Source: Nocardia macrotermitis
Lineage (GTDB): Bacteria > Actinomycetota > Actinomycetes > Mycobacteriales > Mycobacteriaceae
DNA: 64,000 bases
Assembly: GCF_009604405.1 (NCBI RefSeq)
Contig: NZ_WEGK01000002.1
Location: forward strand, 372,001 to 436,000
Reading direction: 5' to 3'
Positions 35,201 through 45,700 of the stretch are shown piece by piece. The notes under the pieces were generated by a model, which had not been told where the DNA came from, ran no database searches, and saw only the letters and a list, made by a program, of their open reading frames with translations. The position numbers and the translations under genes are program-made. How positions within the stretch are numbered: position 1 is the stretch's first letter; each line of letters begins with the position of its first letter.

Positions 35201-37377
35201 CGTGGGATCGTGCGGTGAGTCCCGGCCGCCTCAGCCAGACCTCGCGCTCGGACCTGCGCCTGTATGCGCAGCTGGTCCGCAAGCAAGGCAAGGGCACCGG
35301 ACGGTACGCCGCGCGGCGTGAGGCGGACATCAAGCAGACACTGGCACGCTGCCGGTCCGCGGTACCCGTGTGGATCATGCCGATCTACCGCGTCGTCGAA
35401 CAGCTCGACATCGAACAGGACATGTTCGATGTGGTCGTGGTCGACGAGGCTTCCCAGGCCGGGCTCGAGGCGGTCTTCCTGCAATATCTGGCCCCACGCA
35501 TCGTGGTGATCGGCGACGACAAGCAGGTCTCGCCCTCGGGGGTGGGTATCGATCAGCGGGAACTTCGTGGTCTGGCCACACAGTATCTGTCCGGGGATCG
35601 GTTCCTCGCGTCCTGGTCCGAACCCAAACGCAGCCTGTTCGACGAAGCCACCATGCGTTTCTCGGCTCGGCTCACGCTCGTGGAACATCGCCGCTGTGTA
35701 CCGGAGATCATCGGCTTCTCGAACATGATCGCCTACGAACCGCAGAATGTGCGGTTGATACCCGTGCGGCTCTACGGTTCGGATCGGTTGCCGCCGATTC
35801 GCACGGTGCACGTTGCCGATGGGGTGTCGACGAAGTCCAACACCAATGAGGCCGAGGCCGAGGCGATCGTCGATCGGATCGCCGCGTGTATCGACGATCC
35901 CGCCTACGACGGCAAGACATTCGGCGTCATCTCACTGTTGGGTGTCGCGCAGGCGAAGCTGATCTGGGATCGGATCCTGCTGCGTTTCCAACCGGAGGAG
36001 CTGGCACGCAGAGAGCTGCGCTGCGGTGATGCGGCGGATTTTCAGGGTGCCGAACGCGATGTGATCTTCCTGTCCATGGTGAAGGCGGCCGGATCGGACA
36101 CTCGATTGGTCGCGCAGACCTCCGAACAATACGAGCAGCGCTACAACGTAGCGGTGTCCCGTGCGCGAGATCAATTGTGGCTGTTCCATTCGGTCACGCT
36201 CGAACAGCTCCGCAACAGCTCGGATATGCGGTACCGACTGCTGGACTACTGCCTGGACCAGCAGCGGCCGCATCCGGGCGACCTGACCGAACGTCCCGAG
36301 CGGTGCCCGGACGACCGGCTCGCAACGCCGTTCGAATCGCTGTTCCAGCAGCGGGTTTTCAATGCGATCGTCGATCGCGGGTATCAGGTCAGCGCGCACT
36401 ACGAGGTCACCGGTTACGTCATCGATATGGTCGTGATCGGTGGGCACGCAAGGGTCGCGATCGAATGCGAGGGTGCGCGATGGGACGGCCCGGAGCAGTT
36501 CCATCGCGATCTCGCCCGGCAGCGTGACCTCGAGCGTTGCGATTGGCCGTTCTTCCGAATCCGTCAATCACAGTTCGCCGCCGATCCGGAGAAGTGTCTC
36601 GAGCCGTTGTGGGAACTGTTCGAGGAGTTGGGATTACAGCCGATCGGCACGGATGTCGGTGCGGTGGTGGAGGATTCTGGCCCCGAGACCGAGACCGACC
36701 TGGATGCGGCGGCCGCGCCACGGACGACCGAAAGCGAATGGCCGCAACAGGCTGCGGAGAAGGAGGTTTCGGCCACATCAGCCGAATTCCGTCCCGGGAC
36801 TTCGCAATCTGTCGATGCGTCGGCAGGGCGAACGGAGGATGCCCTGCCCACCGCCACGGTGTGGACGATCGAGCCTTACTCCGCATTCACCGAACTCCTC
36901 GCACCACCGGTAGATGCCGGCCTCGATCACGTTGCCGAGGATCTTTTGCGTGTCGTACAGGTGGAAGGTCCGGTGTCCGGTGCGCGGATCCGGGCGATGT
37001 ACCTGCGCGGAACGGACGGGGCTGCGCGGGCGGCGACCGTCGACAGGGTCGCGGCGGCATTGCGCCACGCGGTGGATGCGGAGCGACTGCTCGACGAGGA
37101 TCCACTGGAACTCGGTGACGAGAATCGTCTGACCTATCGCGTACCAGGCCAACAACTTTCGCGTCCACGCACACTCGGTGCGCGACAGATCGATCAGGTC
37201 CCGGCCCGTGAACTGGCCGAGATCATGGCGCATCGTGCCGCTGAACTCGGCTGGCGGGATCGTGCCGCGCTGATGCGGGGTGTGCTGCGCGACCTCGGAC
37301 AGCGTCAGCTCGACGATCAGGCGATCGCCGAACTCGCGCTCGTACTTCCGTTGGCTCGCACACTCGCGGATGAGTGA
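32245..37377 (+). CDS. SF1 (Upf1-like) helicase fused to a C-terminal REase-like domain
   Basis: A 1710-residue protein. Walker A GPPGTGKTHTA is near residue 380 and Walker B VVVDEASQAG near 1064, separated by a long helical insertion, as in AAA_11/AAA_12 helicases. Motif VI-like VAVSRARDQLWL is near 1307. A nuclease-like domain of the REase_MTES_1575/Vsr type follows at about 1360-1465: FESLFQQRVFNAIVDRGYQV, then VIDMVVIGG, then AIECEGARW. A 240-residue tail follows with a winged-helix-like end. ATG at 32245 has GAGGAGGG 5 nt upstream. It is the last gene of the plus arm and converges with the SF2 gene 5 nt away. It could be the cutting component. Confidence 0.85.
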   Translation: MQVVRGEGATGSDLVDRGARLFEFLARVQQIGMTSIADVADLGSVIWLAELPDHPMVRVELRSAGLPFLMVGKVRVRPVVPVPQEVRLWLVPGRVDDPDTEPTLRKSRPGNEGVENLSDHPEIVEEFDEWLPDWRGWAVQARRDLRVQRLYRDVYDCYTQLTAASETTEAVLGLGCLSWRLPEPRTVRRHVLTAPVKIEFDTDSGDLSVVLDDGAAGLTVELMDFLDNARIGAPSLLHEATDSARSDGVDPFDRPVVGSLVRRLINCVDPTATYTDDMIAVAPSAEPNAAYAPALIVRARGKRGLVRVLNSIATRIRAQGELPDGIRNLIDPDSVPVRAATPDDGAIVRDGADCFLPLQLNDVQLRILEHVDRSAHTIVQGPPGTGKTHTAAALITHLLAQGKRVLVTAQTDRALEEVRGKLREEIKPLCVAVVGTSRDAFTDLEVAVERISEAAAEHDPAYSAKVTRSAQQRITELIARRTTLKQQLVEMRESEVMNHSIFGYTGTLTDIVLRHLDESEKYGWIGEFAQPDRNRPLPVPAEEIIRWRELLLDPALRDPEVLAPDVVTAAELPHPDELARWFVRRTEATERCRSYSHVGHSEWVHRIAALAPAKRAELGELVHSLERIGTELSADRETWVAAAISAVRSGRAAEWQERAVRTAGLLPPIERSAEALGITEVQVQGENWARLVSMAESLDTHIRTKGAIDVRPDGLPKTGLMTPKVVKASKELFERVSVDGRVPTSADQLAKFLHFERAVRQLNQLDAVWYGVLEVTAGAPPATRLAWHRDRQARLHSVMNFGTQVSQTGQRLRQYGVAEPDWSDGSSVRTLFDAFDAVEAMEELRASEGPIDGLEAQLRILRAEPHATQNVSSLHDAVENADISAYRSAFARLSQLHEQRRDHGLRHELGARMSKLPRLRDEVSAAPEDPVWDRRLGDLPEAWAWAGVRGWLAERTDRQVNELFIELDRIEAGLRDVATELAVTRAWDRAVSPGRLSQTSRSDLRLYAQLVRKQGKGTGRYAARREADIKQTLARCRSAVPVWIMPIYRVVEQLDIEQDMFDVVVVDEASQAGLEAVFLQYLAPRIVVIGDDKQVSPSGVGIDQRELRGLATQYLSGDRFLASWSEPKRSLFDEATMRFSARLTLVEHRRCVPEIIGFSNMIAYEPQNVRLIPVRLYGSDRLPPIRTVHVADGVSTKSNTNEAEAEAIVDRIAACIDDPAYDGKTFGVISLLGVAQAKLIWDRILLRFQPEELARRELRCGDAADFQGAERDVIFLSMVKAAGSDTRLVAQTSEQYEQRYNVAVSRARDQLWLFHSVTLEQLRNSSDMRYRLLDYCLDQQRPHPGDLTERPERCPDDRLATPFESLFQQRVFNAIVDRGYQVSAHYEVTGYVIDMVVIGGHARVAIECEGARWDGPEQFHRDLARQRDLERCDWPFFRIRQSQFAADPEKCLEPLWELFEELGLQPIGTDVGAVVEDSGPETETDLDAAAAPRTTESEWPQQAAEKEVSATSAEFRPGTSQSVDASAGRTEDALPTATVWTIEPYSAFTELLAPPVDAGLDHVAEDLLRVVQVEGPVSGARIRAMYLRGTDGAARAATVDRVAAALRHAVDAERLLDEDPLELGDENRLTYRVPGQQLSRPRTLGARQIDQVPARELAEIMAHRAAELGWRDRAALMRGVLRDLGQRQLDDQAIAELALVLPLARTLADE

Positions 37378-37382
37378 CGATC

Positions 37383-39146
37383 TCACAATAGGCCGGTCGG
37401 CGTGACATCCCGGACGAATGCGGCGATCTGAACGAGCCGATACGCCGGCACCCGGACCGACCCCAGCTCGCGGATCACCGCGTGGAACTCCTCGATCGGG
37501 TCGGCGGCGGCACTTGCCCATCGGGTGAGGGTAGTCAGCGCCGCGCGCCGCAGTTCGGATGTTCGTGCCAGGTCCGCGGACAGCAGCAGGAGTTCGTCGG
37601 CGCCGTCGGAGATCGGGCGGAAGTCCAGATGTCCGACGGCGGCCGATGCGGCGATCACCGCGAACATTTCCTCGGGGTCGGTGAGGCCGAGTAGATCGCT
37701 GAGTTCGTCGGTCGTGGCCACACCACCCTGGGTGCGGAGTTCGGCTTCGAGTTCAATTGTGGCGCTGTCCAATTCCGGCTCCGTGGGGTGCGTGTCCGGG
37801 GCGGGGTGATCCGTGTCGTGCACGAGCCAGTTCTGTAGCACCGAGCCCAGGTCCGCGACGTCGGTGGTGATCGTCTCCGCGCTGATCTGCCAGAGCAGGG
37901 GCAGGCGCGAATCGCTGGCACCCTGTGCGGGATCCTCGGGTGTTCCGCGGACGAATGCGACGACGAAAACCGGCAGCCGATCAGGGCTGGTACGGATGAT
38001 CCGCCCCATCCGCGCGAGCATCTGCCGATCGGACCGACTTGCCGCCAGCACTACGCTCAGATCCGCCATCGGCACCTCGACGGCCGCATCGACCACACGC
38101 GGTTCGGCCACAGCCCGCAGGGTCCCCGCGTGCAACCGCTGCGCGATGTCCTCGCGTTTCTCGCGCGCCATACCGCTGCTGTTCAGAGCGATCTCGAGTC
38201 CTGCCGCACCCAGGATGCGTACGACCTGCCCCGCCGAAGCGGGGCGGTCGGTGAAGAAGACCGATTGCGTCGACTCCAGAACGGACATCGGAATGGTGCG
38301 GACCAGTTCCAGCTTCTCTTCGCAGTCGTTCAGGATCGCGGTCCGCTCGGTGACCAGCTCGAAGTATTTCTTCGCGTATTGCGCCTCGAGGCCGCGCTCG
38401 CTCGCGAGTGACCGGACGTACCTGTCGAATTCGCGCAGTGGCGTCGCCGGCGCGCCGTAGGTACCGATCAAGGTGTCCATCACCTGTTCGACGAGCGCCT
38501 CGGTTCGATGGAAACGGGTGGCCTCCCGCTGTGACAGCTGAACACCGACCTGCGCGATGCGAATCGCGGGCAGCAGTCCGTCAGCGATCGCGCGCGGGTA
38601 ATCGCAACCCGTGATCGTTTTTCCGAAGAACGGTGACACCTTCGTCTCGACCGCGTCGTCCTGACGTTCCACAACGGCGGTCAGGCCCAGCCGCCAGGTG
38701 TATTTTTCGTTCAGTGCCTGCGCGTAGGTGCCCAGGCCATAGGTGTACAGATCATCGACGATGAGAGTTGTCGGCCGTGTCTTCGTCGCACCGAGGAACG
38801 ATTTGACGTGTGCGGCCGCGTGCACGGTCGCGACGAGTACATCGGTGTCGGTCGAATTCATCCCGGACGGCCCGTCGACCCGATGACGTGGCAGCGCGGA
38901 TTCGAGCGCGCGCAGCCAATCCTGTTGCTCGTGCGGTCCTCGAACGAGTACGACGACTCGGTGGGATTCGTCGAGTGCCCGTGCGGCCGAGGCGATTCCG
39001 AGGATCGTCTTACCGGAACCGGTCACCGATTCGACGATGCCGCGATGATCCATATCAACCCAGGCAGCGAGTGTCTCTCGCTGCCACGCCCGGAGTTCGG
39101 GACCGGCATACGCGGGTTCGAGAGCCGTTGGTCGTGTGTCACCCAT
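37383..39146 (-). CDS. Divergent SF2 helicase-like protein
   Basis: A 587-residue protein with an SF2 fold. The P-loop VTGSGKTILG is intact (about 41-50), but the Walker B/DEAD box reads IVDDLYTYG instead of DE-x-H, and the ATP-coupling motif, usually LTATP, reads GLTAVVERQDD. Motif VI is recognisable as RMGRIIRTSPDR. The last 150 residues are a separate helical region. The changes suggest a weak or non-hydrolysing ATPase, perhaps a sensor or scaffold. ATG at 39146 has AGGTGA 4 nt upstream. It is encoded against the plus arm and is divergent from the 1122-residue gene over 243 bases. Confidence 0.75.
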   Translation of the reverse strand: MGDTRPTALEPAYAGPELRAWQRETLAAWVDMDHRGIVESVTGSGKTILGIASAARALDESHRVVVLVRGPHEQQDWLRALESALPRHRVDGPSGMNSTDTDVLVATVHAAAHVKSFLGATKTRPTTLIVDDLYTYGLGTYAQALNEKYTWRLGLTAVVERQDDAVETKVSPFFGKTITGCDYPRAIADGLLPAIRIAQVGVQLSQREATRFHRTEALVEQVMDTLIGTYGAPATPLREFDRYVRSLASERGLEAQYAKKYFELVTERTAILNDCEEKLELVRTIPMSVLESTQSVFFTDRPASAGQVVRILGAAGLEIALNSSGMAREKREDIAQRLHAGTLRAVAEPRVVDAAVEVPMADLSVVLAASRSDRQMLARMGRIIRTSPDRLPVFVVAFVRGTPEDPAQGASDSRLPLLWQISAETITTDVADLGSVLQNWLVHDTDHPAPDTHPTEPELDSATIELEAELRTQGGVATTDELSDLLGLTDPEEMFAVIAASAAVGHLDFRPISDGADELLLLSADLARTSELRRAALTTLTRWASAAADPIEEFHAVIRELGSVRVPAYRLVQIAAFVRDVTPTGLL

Positions 39147-39389
39147 TCGATCACCTACTCGGAACCGGACCTACCCCGTGTCGTCCAGGAGAGCGTAACC
39201 TCTGGTGCGGCGAGTGCGGGAGTTCCGTTGCGGTTGTTACCCCGGGTACCGGCAATTCGTGGTGGGGGAGAAACGAATCGACGTCATTTCCCGACTACGG
39301 GGCAGGCGCTCGGATGCGATCATGTGATGGGCGATGTCGGATAACCGCGGCCGGGTCGGCCGCGGTGGGTGAGTCGAGGTCGGGGGTCG

Positions 39390-42300
39390 ATGGTGGAGTC
39401 GTTCGTCTGGGAGCATGCTGGTGATGAGGAATTCATCCTCGCGAAGAAGGTGGGGCGGGTATCGCTGTTCGTCGAGCTGAATCTCGATTCGGACGAGATC
39501 GCCAGGGCCCGTGATCTGTTCGCGCAGGTGGTGCACGGACATGAGCGCACCGCCGGGTTCGCACGGATCGTGCAGCGGTTCCCCGCGCTGACTCTGACGA
39601 CGTTGATCGGCCACGCGGGGCTGGCCTACGAGCAGGGGAGGTATTGGGAGAGTTTCTGGTCCGAACTGGATCTCGCCCGTGACGCGGATTTCGAACAGTT
39701 GCTGCGCACCGAACTCGGTACGTTGCTGCGCAGATTCGGGCTTCGTGAATTTCCGGAACTCGGCCACCAGTATGTGCAGGTCATGGCCGTGCACGCGGGT
39801 ATTCCGGTGCACTGTCTGGGCGATCTGGTCGACGTGATCGAACAGCATATCGCGCACGGCCGGGATCCCAGTGGCGCGGCATTGTTCGAATGGCTGACCG
39901 AGCCGGGTATGGGCTACCGCCTCAATCAGCTCGATGTGCCTGTACGCAACTTCCTGCGTTTCGGTGGTGAGGTCGCGGTCGACATCGTCGATCGGATCAT
40001 CGAATTCGCCGGTTACATGCGCGAACATCCGGACGCGGCCAATGATCTGGGCCTGGACAGTTCGACGACCGGATTACCGGACGTGCTGCTCGACGCGCTC
40101 ATCGACCGTCTTACGGAACGCCCCTTCGGTTCGTACGCGGTCGCCTCGAATCCCGCGGCCCGGGCTCATCGCCCGACCGTCGCGTATTCGCGTATCGACG
40201 ACGAGATCGTCGTCGAGGTGCCTTATCCGGCCCGCTCACCCGAGGTGCCGTGGCTGGTGTCGTTCGACGGTGACGTGCGGGAGGTGTATGCCGAACGGGC
40301 CTGGGGTTTTTCCGACGACGAGGCGCAACCCACGACCGCGGTCCCGGTACCGCGACGCGTGCGACAGATCGTGCTCACCCATCCGCCTTCGGGCGCGGAA
40401 CATCGAATTTCTCTGGTGGACAAGGACAATCCGCTGTTGGTATTCGACGAGCGAGGACATCTGCTGGCTCGACGAATGGCGTTGCCGCGCGGTGAGGTGG
40501 TCGTCGTGCATCCGCACGACGCGACGCTCTTGGACGCCTACCGCGAGGTGCCGATCATCGCGGTGGAGCAGGCCGTACCCACCGGGTGGCGCGATTGGCG
40601 GGCTCGGGTCTGCGATCTCGACGATGTCGACGGCATCCGATTGGAGCGGAAAGGGCAGCTCGGACCGATACAGCAGGTGCGGCCGGTTGGGGCGCCTCGG
40701 CTGGATCTCGGCGAACCGATCCCGGGGGTGACCACGTGCACGGGACTGGCGGTGTATGCCGAGCGGCCGACTGTGCTACTGCCGCGCGGCACCGCCGAGG
40801 CAACCTGCTGGCGAATTCGGACCCGGCGGGCCCGGACCACGGACTGGCTGACCGACCAGGAACGGGAGGCGGGCGCGGAATCGACCGAGCTGGGTCCGTT
40901 CGACGGAGTTCCCGAGGGGCTGCTGGGCTGGTTCGACATCGTCGTGAGCGGTGCGCCGGGTTCTGATCTGCGCCACAGTGTATTTCTCGCCGAAGGTCTG
41001 CTCGTCGACCACAGCGAACGGGTAAGAACTCCTGTCGGAGAGGGGCTTTCGAGCATCACCACGGAATTGGCCGGACTCGGCCCGCTGATCCCGGATCGGG
41101 ACGTCATCGAATTCGACACCGGTATGCGGCAGACCGAGATCCGGGTGTGTTCGGGGGAGCGCAGCGAGCGACTTGTGCTGTGTCCGCCGCTGATCGAACT
41201 GCGCGTGGACCGGCACGACGCCGCGGCGCGTTGGCAAACCACTCCGGTGCTGTTGTCCGCCGACGATCTGGCCGACCACGCACACGCGGCGGTGCGGGTG
41301 TCGGGTGAGGTCGAAGTCGATGTCGTACTCGCCGACGCGGCCGGTCGGATCGTTCAGACCGAGATGCCGCAAGTATTGCGCGGCAACGTCTTCCGTGTTT
41401 CCATTCGCAGCTTCCTGGACACCGCCCGGAGCCTGCGGACCGCGCGGCTGCTCGCCCGCATCGATCTGCCGGACGGGACGACCCGTGAGGTGCCCCTGGT
41501 CCTGATCCGGCCGCCGCACCTGTGCACCGGGGTTCGGGTGGACGGGAGTGCGCTGATCTTCGATGGTGTCGCCGGCGCCGAGCTGGGCGCGTTCATCTGG
41601 GCGAATTCCGCGCCGTGGCGCGGCCCGTCGCAGGTGACGATCGATGCCGGACGAGCCGAACTGCCGCCCGAATTCGTCGCCGGCGGTCCGTTGACGGTCC
41701 AGGTGTTCGTCGACGACCCCTGGGCGTCGATCACCGTGCCCTCCGCACCGGATGCGACGGCGATCCGGGTGGATCAGCCGGGGTGGATGCCGGATCCGGA
41801 ACCGGATCGTACGCAGCTGTCCCGGTTTCTGTCGGGGCATGGTGAACTCCCTTCGGGCGGAGGTGTTTTCGCCGATATGTGGACCGTGCTCGCTGGCCTC
41901 CCGGCGGACGCCGAGCGGATTCGGCCCGCTGTGGCCCACGCGCTCGTCTCGGATGCCCGCTCGGCACTGGAAGCGTTGGGGCAGAGCACCATCGCGCAGC
42001 ACGAGCACCCGGCGCTGCTGGTCCGGACCGGGTTGGCCGAGTCCGATTTCGCCTCGGTCGTCCGCCACGGATTCCACAGCAATCCGTGGCTGGGCTGCCT
42101 GATCGATATCGCGGATCTGCCGCTCATCGCATTGCGCACCGGGATGGACGAGGTACGTGCGGAACTGCGGGGCTATCTCGCAGATCAGGGCGGTCCGGCA
42201 CTGCTGGAACTACTGTCGGGCAAGTTCGCCAACCCCCGCGTCGGCATCTTCGATGCCAGTGCCGAGTGGATGAACAACGTCGACGACGATCAGCGCATCC

Positions 42301-42758
42301 GGGCCATCAAGGACAGCTGTGAAATCGTTCCCGGCGCGCTGCTGGACGAGGGTATGCGTCAGGCTGCGATGTTCGAGGCGTTCGCGCAGCGGTTCGCCTG
42401 GCAGCATGACCCGGCTCTGATGCGGTTGACCACCGGTTCGTGGGAGCTGCTCGCCGCGCTTCGCCGGGTGTCCGCGCCCGGTTACGACGCGGTGCTGGCC
42501 CGCAACGAGGAGTTGAGTGGTATCGACACCACCGAGCTGCCGTGGATGCTCATGTCGATGCAATCGCTGCTGATGGCGATGGTGGCCCGGCTCGCCGCGC
42601 GCCGCCGGTTCCGGATCTCACCGATATCGGAGTCGATGCGTTCGGCGTGGGCGCGACTGGCCGAATTGTGTCCGGCGATGGTCGCCGCCGATCTGCTCAT
42701 CGCCGATGCCCTGTCCTGCTACGAACTCCACGGTGACCTGAACGGAGATGTCCAGTGA
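39390..42758 (+). CDS. 1122-residue protein of unknown function coupled to the DUF1998 helicase
   Basis: Not recognised. The first 270 residues are mainly helical with a well-conserved-looking centre (AGIPVHCLGDLVDVIEQH, then FEWLTEPGMGYR and LDVPVRNFLRFGGEVAVDI). Residues about 280-790 are beta-rich with several Ig-like or sandwich repeats, and the last 280 are helical again. No nuclease, methylase or ATPase motif is seen. ATG at 39390 follows a GGGGG run; a GTG at 39393 is an alternative. Its stop shares GTGA with the start of the 1663-residue helicase, so the two are made together and this protein is most likely the partner subunit, for example for substrate recognition. Confidence 0.75.
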   Translation: MVESFVWEHAGDEEFILAKKVGRVSLFVELNLDSDEIARARDLFAQVVHGHERTAGFARIVQRFPALTLTTLIGHAGLAYEQGRYWESFWSELDLARDADFEQLLRTELGTLLRRFGLREFPELGHQYVQVMAVHAGIPVHCLGDLVDVIEQHIAHGRDPSGAALFEWLTEPGMGYRLNQLDVPVRNFLRFGGEVAVDIVDRIIEFAGYMREHPDAANDLGLDSSTTGLPDVLLDALIDRLTERPFGSYAVASNPAARAHRPTVAYSRIDDEIVVEVPYPARSPEVPWLVSFDGDVREVYAERAWGFSDDEAQPTTAVPVPRRVRQIVLTHPPSGAEHRISLVDKDNPLLVFDERGHLLARRMALPRGEVVVVHPHDATLLDAYREVPIIAVEQAVPTGWRDWRARVCDLDDVDGIRLERKGQLGPIQQVRPVGAPRLDLGEPIPGVTTCTGLAVYAERPTVLLPRGTAEATCWRIRTRRARTTDWLTDQEREAGAESTELGPFDGVPEGLLGWFDIVVSGAPGSDLRHSVFLAEGLLVDHSERVRTPVGEGLSSITTELAGLGPLIPDRDVIEFDTGMRQTEIRVCSGERSERLVLCPPLIELRVDRHDAAARWQTTPVLLSADDLADHAHAAVRVSGEVEVDVVLADAAGRIVQTEMPQVLRGNVFRVSIRSFLDTARSLRTARLLARIDLPDGTTREVPLVLIRPPHLCTGVRVDGSALIFDGVAGAELGAFIWANSAPWRGPSQVTIDAGRAELPPEFVAGGPLTVQVFVDDPWASITVPSAPDATAIRVDQPGWMPDPEPDRTQLSRFLSGHGELPSGGGVFADMWTVLAGLPADAERIRPAVAHALVSDARSALEALGQSTIAQHEHPALLVRTGLAESDFASVVRHGFHSNPWLGCLIDIADLPLIALRTGMDEVRAELRGYLADQGGPALLELLSGKFANPRVGIFDASAEWMNNVDDDQRIRAIKDSCEIVPGALLDEGMRQAAMFEAFAQRFAWQHDPALMRLTTGSWELLAALRRVSAPGYDAVLARNEELSGIDTTELPWMLMSMQSLLMAMVARLAARRRFRISPISESMRSAWARLAELCPAMVAADLLIADALSCYELHGDLNGDVQ

Positions 42759-45700
42759 CCGATCGTCTCGATCCCCTCGCGGCCGCCGCCGATATCGAGG
42801 ACGGCTACAAGCGGTACTTGAAAACGCTTCTCGCGCCGCGGGTTCCGGACCTGGCCACGGCATTCGACGAAGCTGTCGACCGTACCTCGCTGCTGACCAG
42901 GGGACCGCTGCTCGAGCTGACACCGCCCTACCAACCCGGTGCGTCGCTGCGGGAACTCATCGCCGAGGGCGTGTTGCATCCGGGTTTCGTCGAATTCGCC
43001 GCCACCATGAGTCTGGACCGGCCGTTGTACCGGCATCAGGAAACCGCGGTGCGCAAGATCGTGGCGGGGCGCAACCTCGTGGTCAGTACGGGAACGGGCT
43101 CCGGTAAGACGGAGAGTTTCCTGCTCCCCATCCTCAACGAGCTGATCGCGGAGAAGGCGGCCGGGACGCTGGGCCCCGGTGTGCGGGCGCTGCTGTTGTA
43201 TCCGATGAACGCGCTGGCCAACGATCAGCTCGAGCGCCTGCGCGGGCTGCTGGCCGCCACGCCGGACATCACCTTCGGGCGCTACACAGGCGAGACCCCG
43301 CAGCGGCAGTCCGACGGCGAATCCTCTTACAGCGCACTGCGTCCCGGGAAAATGCGGCTGCCGAACGAGCTGCTGAGCCGGGACGAGATGCGCGCGACAC
43401 CACCGCACATCCTGCTCACCAATTACGCGATGCTCGAATATCTGCTGTTGCGTCCGCGTGATGTGGAACTGTTCGACGGCGAGTACGCGGGCACCTGGAG
43501 GTTCATCGCGCTCGACGAGGCGCACGTCTACGACGGTGCACAGGGCAGCGAGGTGGCATCGCTACTGCGGCGGCTGCGCGACCGGGTCGGGCACGAGCGC
43601 CGGGTGCAGTGCGTCGCCACCTCGGCGTCGCTGTCCGGCAGTACCGAGGATCGGCAGGGGATCGAGGCGACGGCCTTCGCGCAGAAGCTGTTCGACGCCG
43701 AATTCGAGTTCGTCGACGGCGACCGGGACCGACAGGATCTCGTGACCGCCGCCCGGATGCGTCGACGCGACGAACCGACTTGGACTCTGGACGATGCGAA
43801 ACTGCTCGAACTCGCCGCACCCGATGCCGAGCTCGGCTGGATCGCGACCAATTCGCCGGTCGGCGATGTCGCGGATGCTCTGCATCGGGAACGGCATATC
43901 GCCGATCTGACCGCCCATGCTGCAGCCGGCCCGGTCGAGGTCGACGATCTCGCAGCCAAACTGTGGCCGGGCGATGAACTCGCCTCTCGCAAGCTGGAGG
44001 CACTCGTCGCGCTCGGCTCGAGAGTCCGTGACGCCGAGGGGCACTCCAAAGCGCTTGTCAACGAGCGTAATCCGGTGCTGTCGGCGCGGTACCACCTGTT
44101 CGTCCGGGCCACCGAGGGCGCGTACGTCAGTTTCGCCGAGGACGGCCCGCGGGTGCTGCTCAGCAGGCACGAGATCGACCCGGTCACGGGACGCGCGGTC
44201 TTCGAATTCGGCACCTGTCAGCGGTGCGGCGCGGTCCACTTGGCCGGTGAGCCGACCACCGTCGAGGGTCGTCGGTTCTTCCGTCCCGCCAAACGTGATT
44301 CCAAGGTCAAATGGCTGGTGCTGCGGGCGAACGCTGCCGAGGACGTGATCGACGAGGACGAGACGACCCTGTCCGAGGACGACGAATCCGCGAACAGCAC
44401 CGGTGTGGGTGCGCTGTGCACCGGATGCGGGGTGCTCGGGGTGGGAGCCACCGGCTGTGCCGCCGGCTGTCCCGGCGGACCGGTGCTGCAGGTGCGTGAG
44501 CATCCCACCGCACAGCGGGTGATGAGTAAATGCACCGAATGCGGTGCGCGGTCCAGACAGGTGATCAGGCGGCTGCGCACCGATGTGAATGCCGCGCCCG
44601 CGGTGATCACCACGGCGCTGTATCAGAACCTCCCGGCGGCGGACGATTTCGAGACGGCCGAGCTGGTGGGTGGTGGCCGAAAGCTGTTGATGTTCTCCGA
44701 CTCCCGGCAATCGGCTGCGTTCGCCGCGCCCTATCTGGCCAGCACCTACGGGCGGATGCTGGAACGCCGCTATCTCACCGAGGCGTTGCACGATCCGAAG
44801 AACTCCGGGGAGTTGCTGTCGGCGGAGGATCTGGCCGCGGATGCTCGGGCGGTCGCGGAACGCGTCGGTCATTTCGACGAGTCCGCCACTCGTTCGACGA
44901 GGCTACGCGCGGTGCACCCGTGGGTGATGGCGGAGCTGATGTCGATGGATCAGCGGCAGTCGCTCGAGGGCCTGGGACTCATGGCGGTATCGCTGTTCCG
45001 GTCTCGAAAGACCGAAATACCAAGGGGTTTTACCGGTTTGGGCCTGACCGGCGATGAGTTCTGGGGTCTGTTGGAAGAACTCGTGAAGTCGATTCGCCTA
45101 CAGGGCGCGATGACGTTGCTTCCCGAAGTCGACATCAAGCAGTCCATCTTCGAACCGCGCAATACCCGAATCTACCTGCGGTCGATGCAATCCGATCGCA
45201 AGCGACGCATCATCAGCTGGCTGCCCGGCGGACGACCGGGCACCACGAACAACCGAATCCTGTTGATACGCAAAGTATTGGGTGCTTTGGCCGTCGATGT
45301 CCCGGCGGAGAAGGTTTTGGAGGGATGCTGGAAGTTTCTCGTCGACCACGGCTATCTGACAGTCCAGAACAATTCCTCCGAAGGCGTGGTGTACCAGCTC
45401 GACCAGGAGAAACTGCGTCTCGGTCCCGGCGCGAGCGCTACCTGGTACCGCTGTGATGCCTGCCGCAGGCTGACCACACACAACATTCGCGGGCTGTGCC
45501 CGCAGGGTGCGTGTGATGGTGTGCTGGGCGAATATGTCGTTCCCGCAATCGATCTGGATACCAACCACTATCGGACCGCCTATCGAACATTGGCGATGGT
45601 GCCGCTGTTCGCGCAGGAGCACACTGCGCAGTGGGAGGCCACCGAGGCCGCGGTCGTGCAGCGCAGGTTCATCGCGGGCGATATCAACGTCCTGTCCTGC

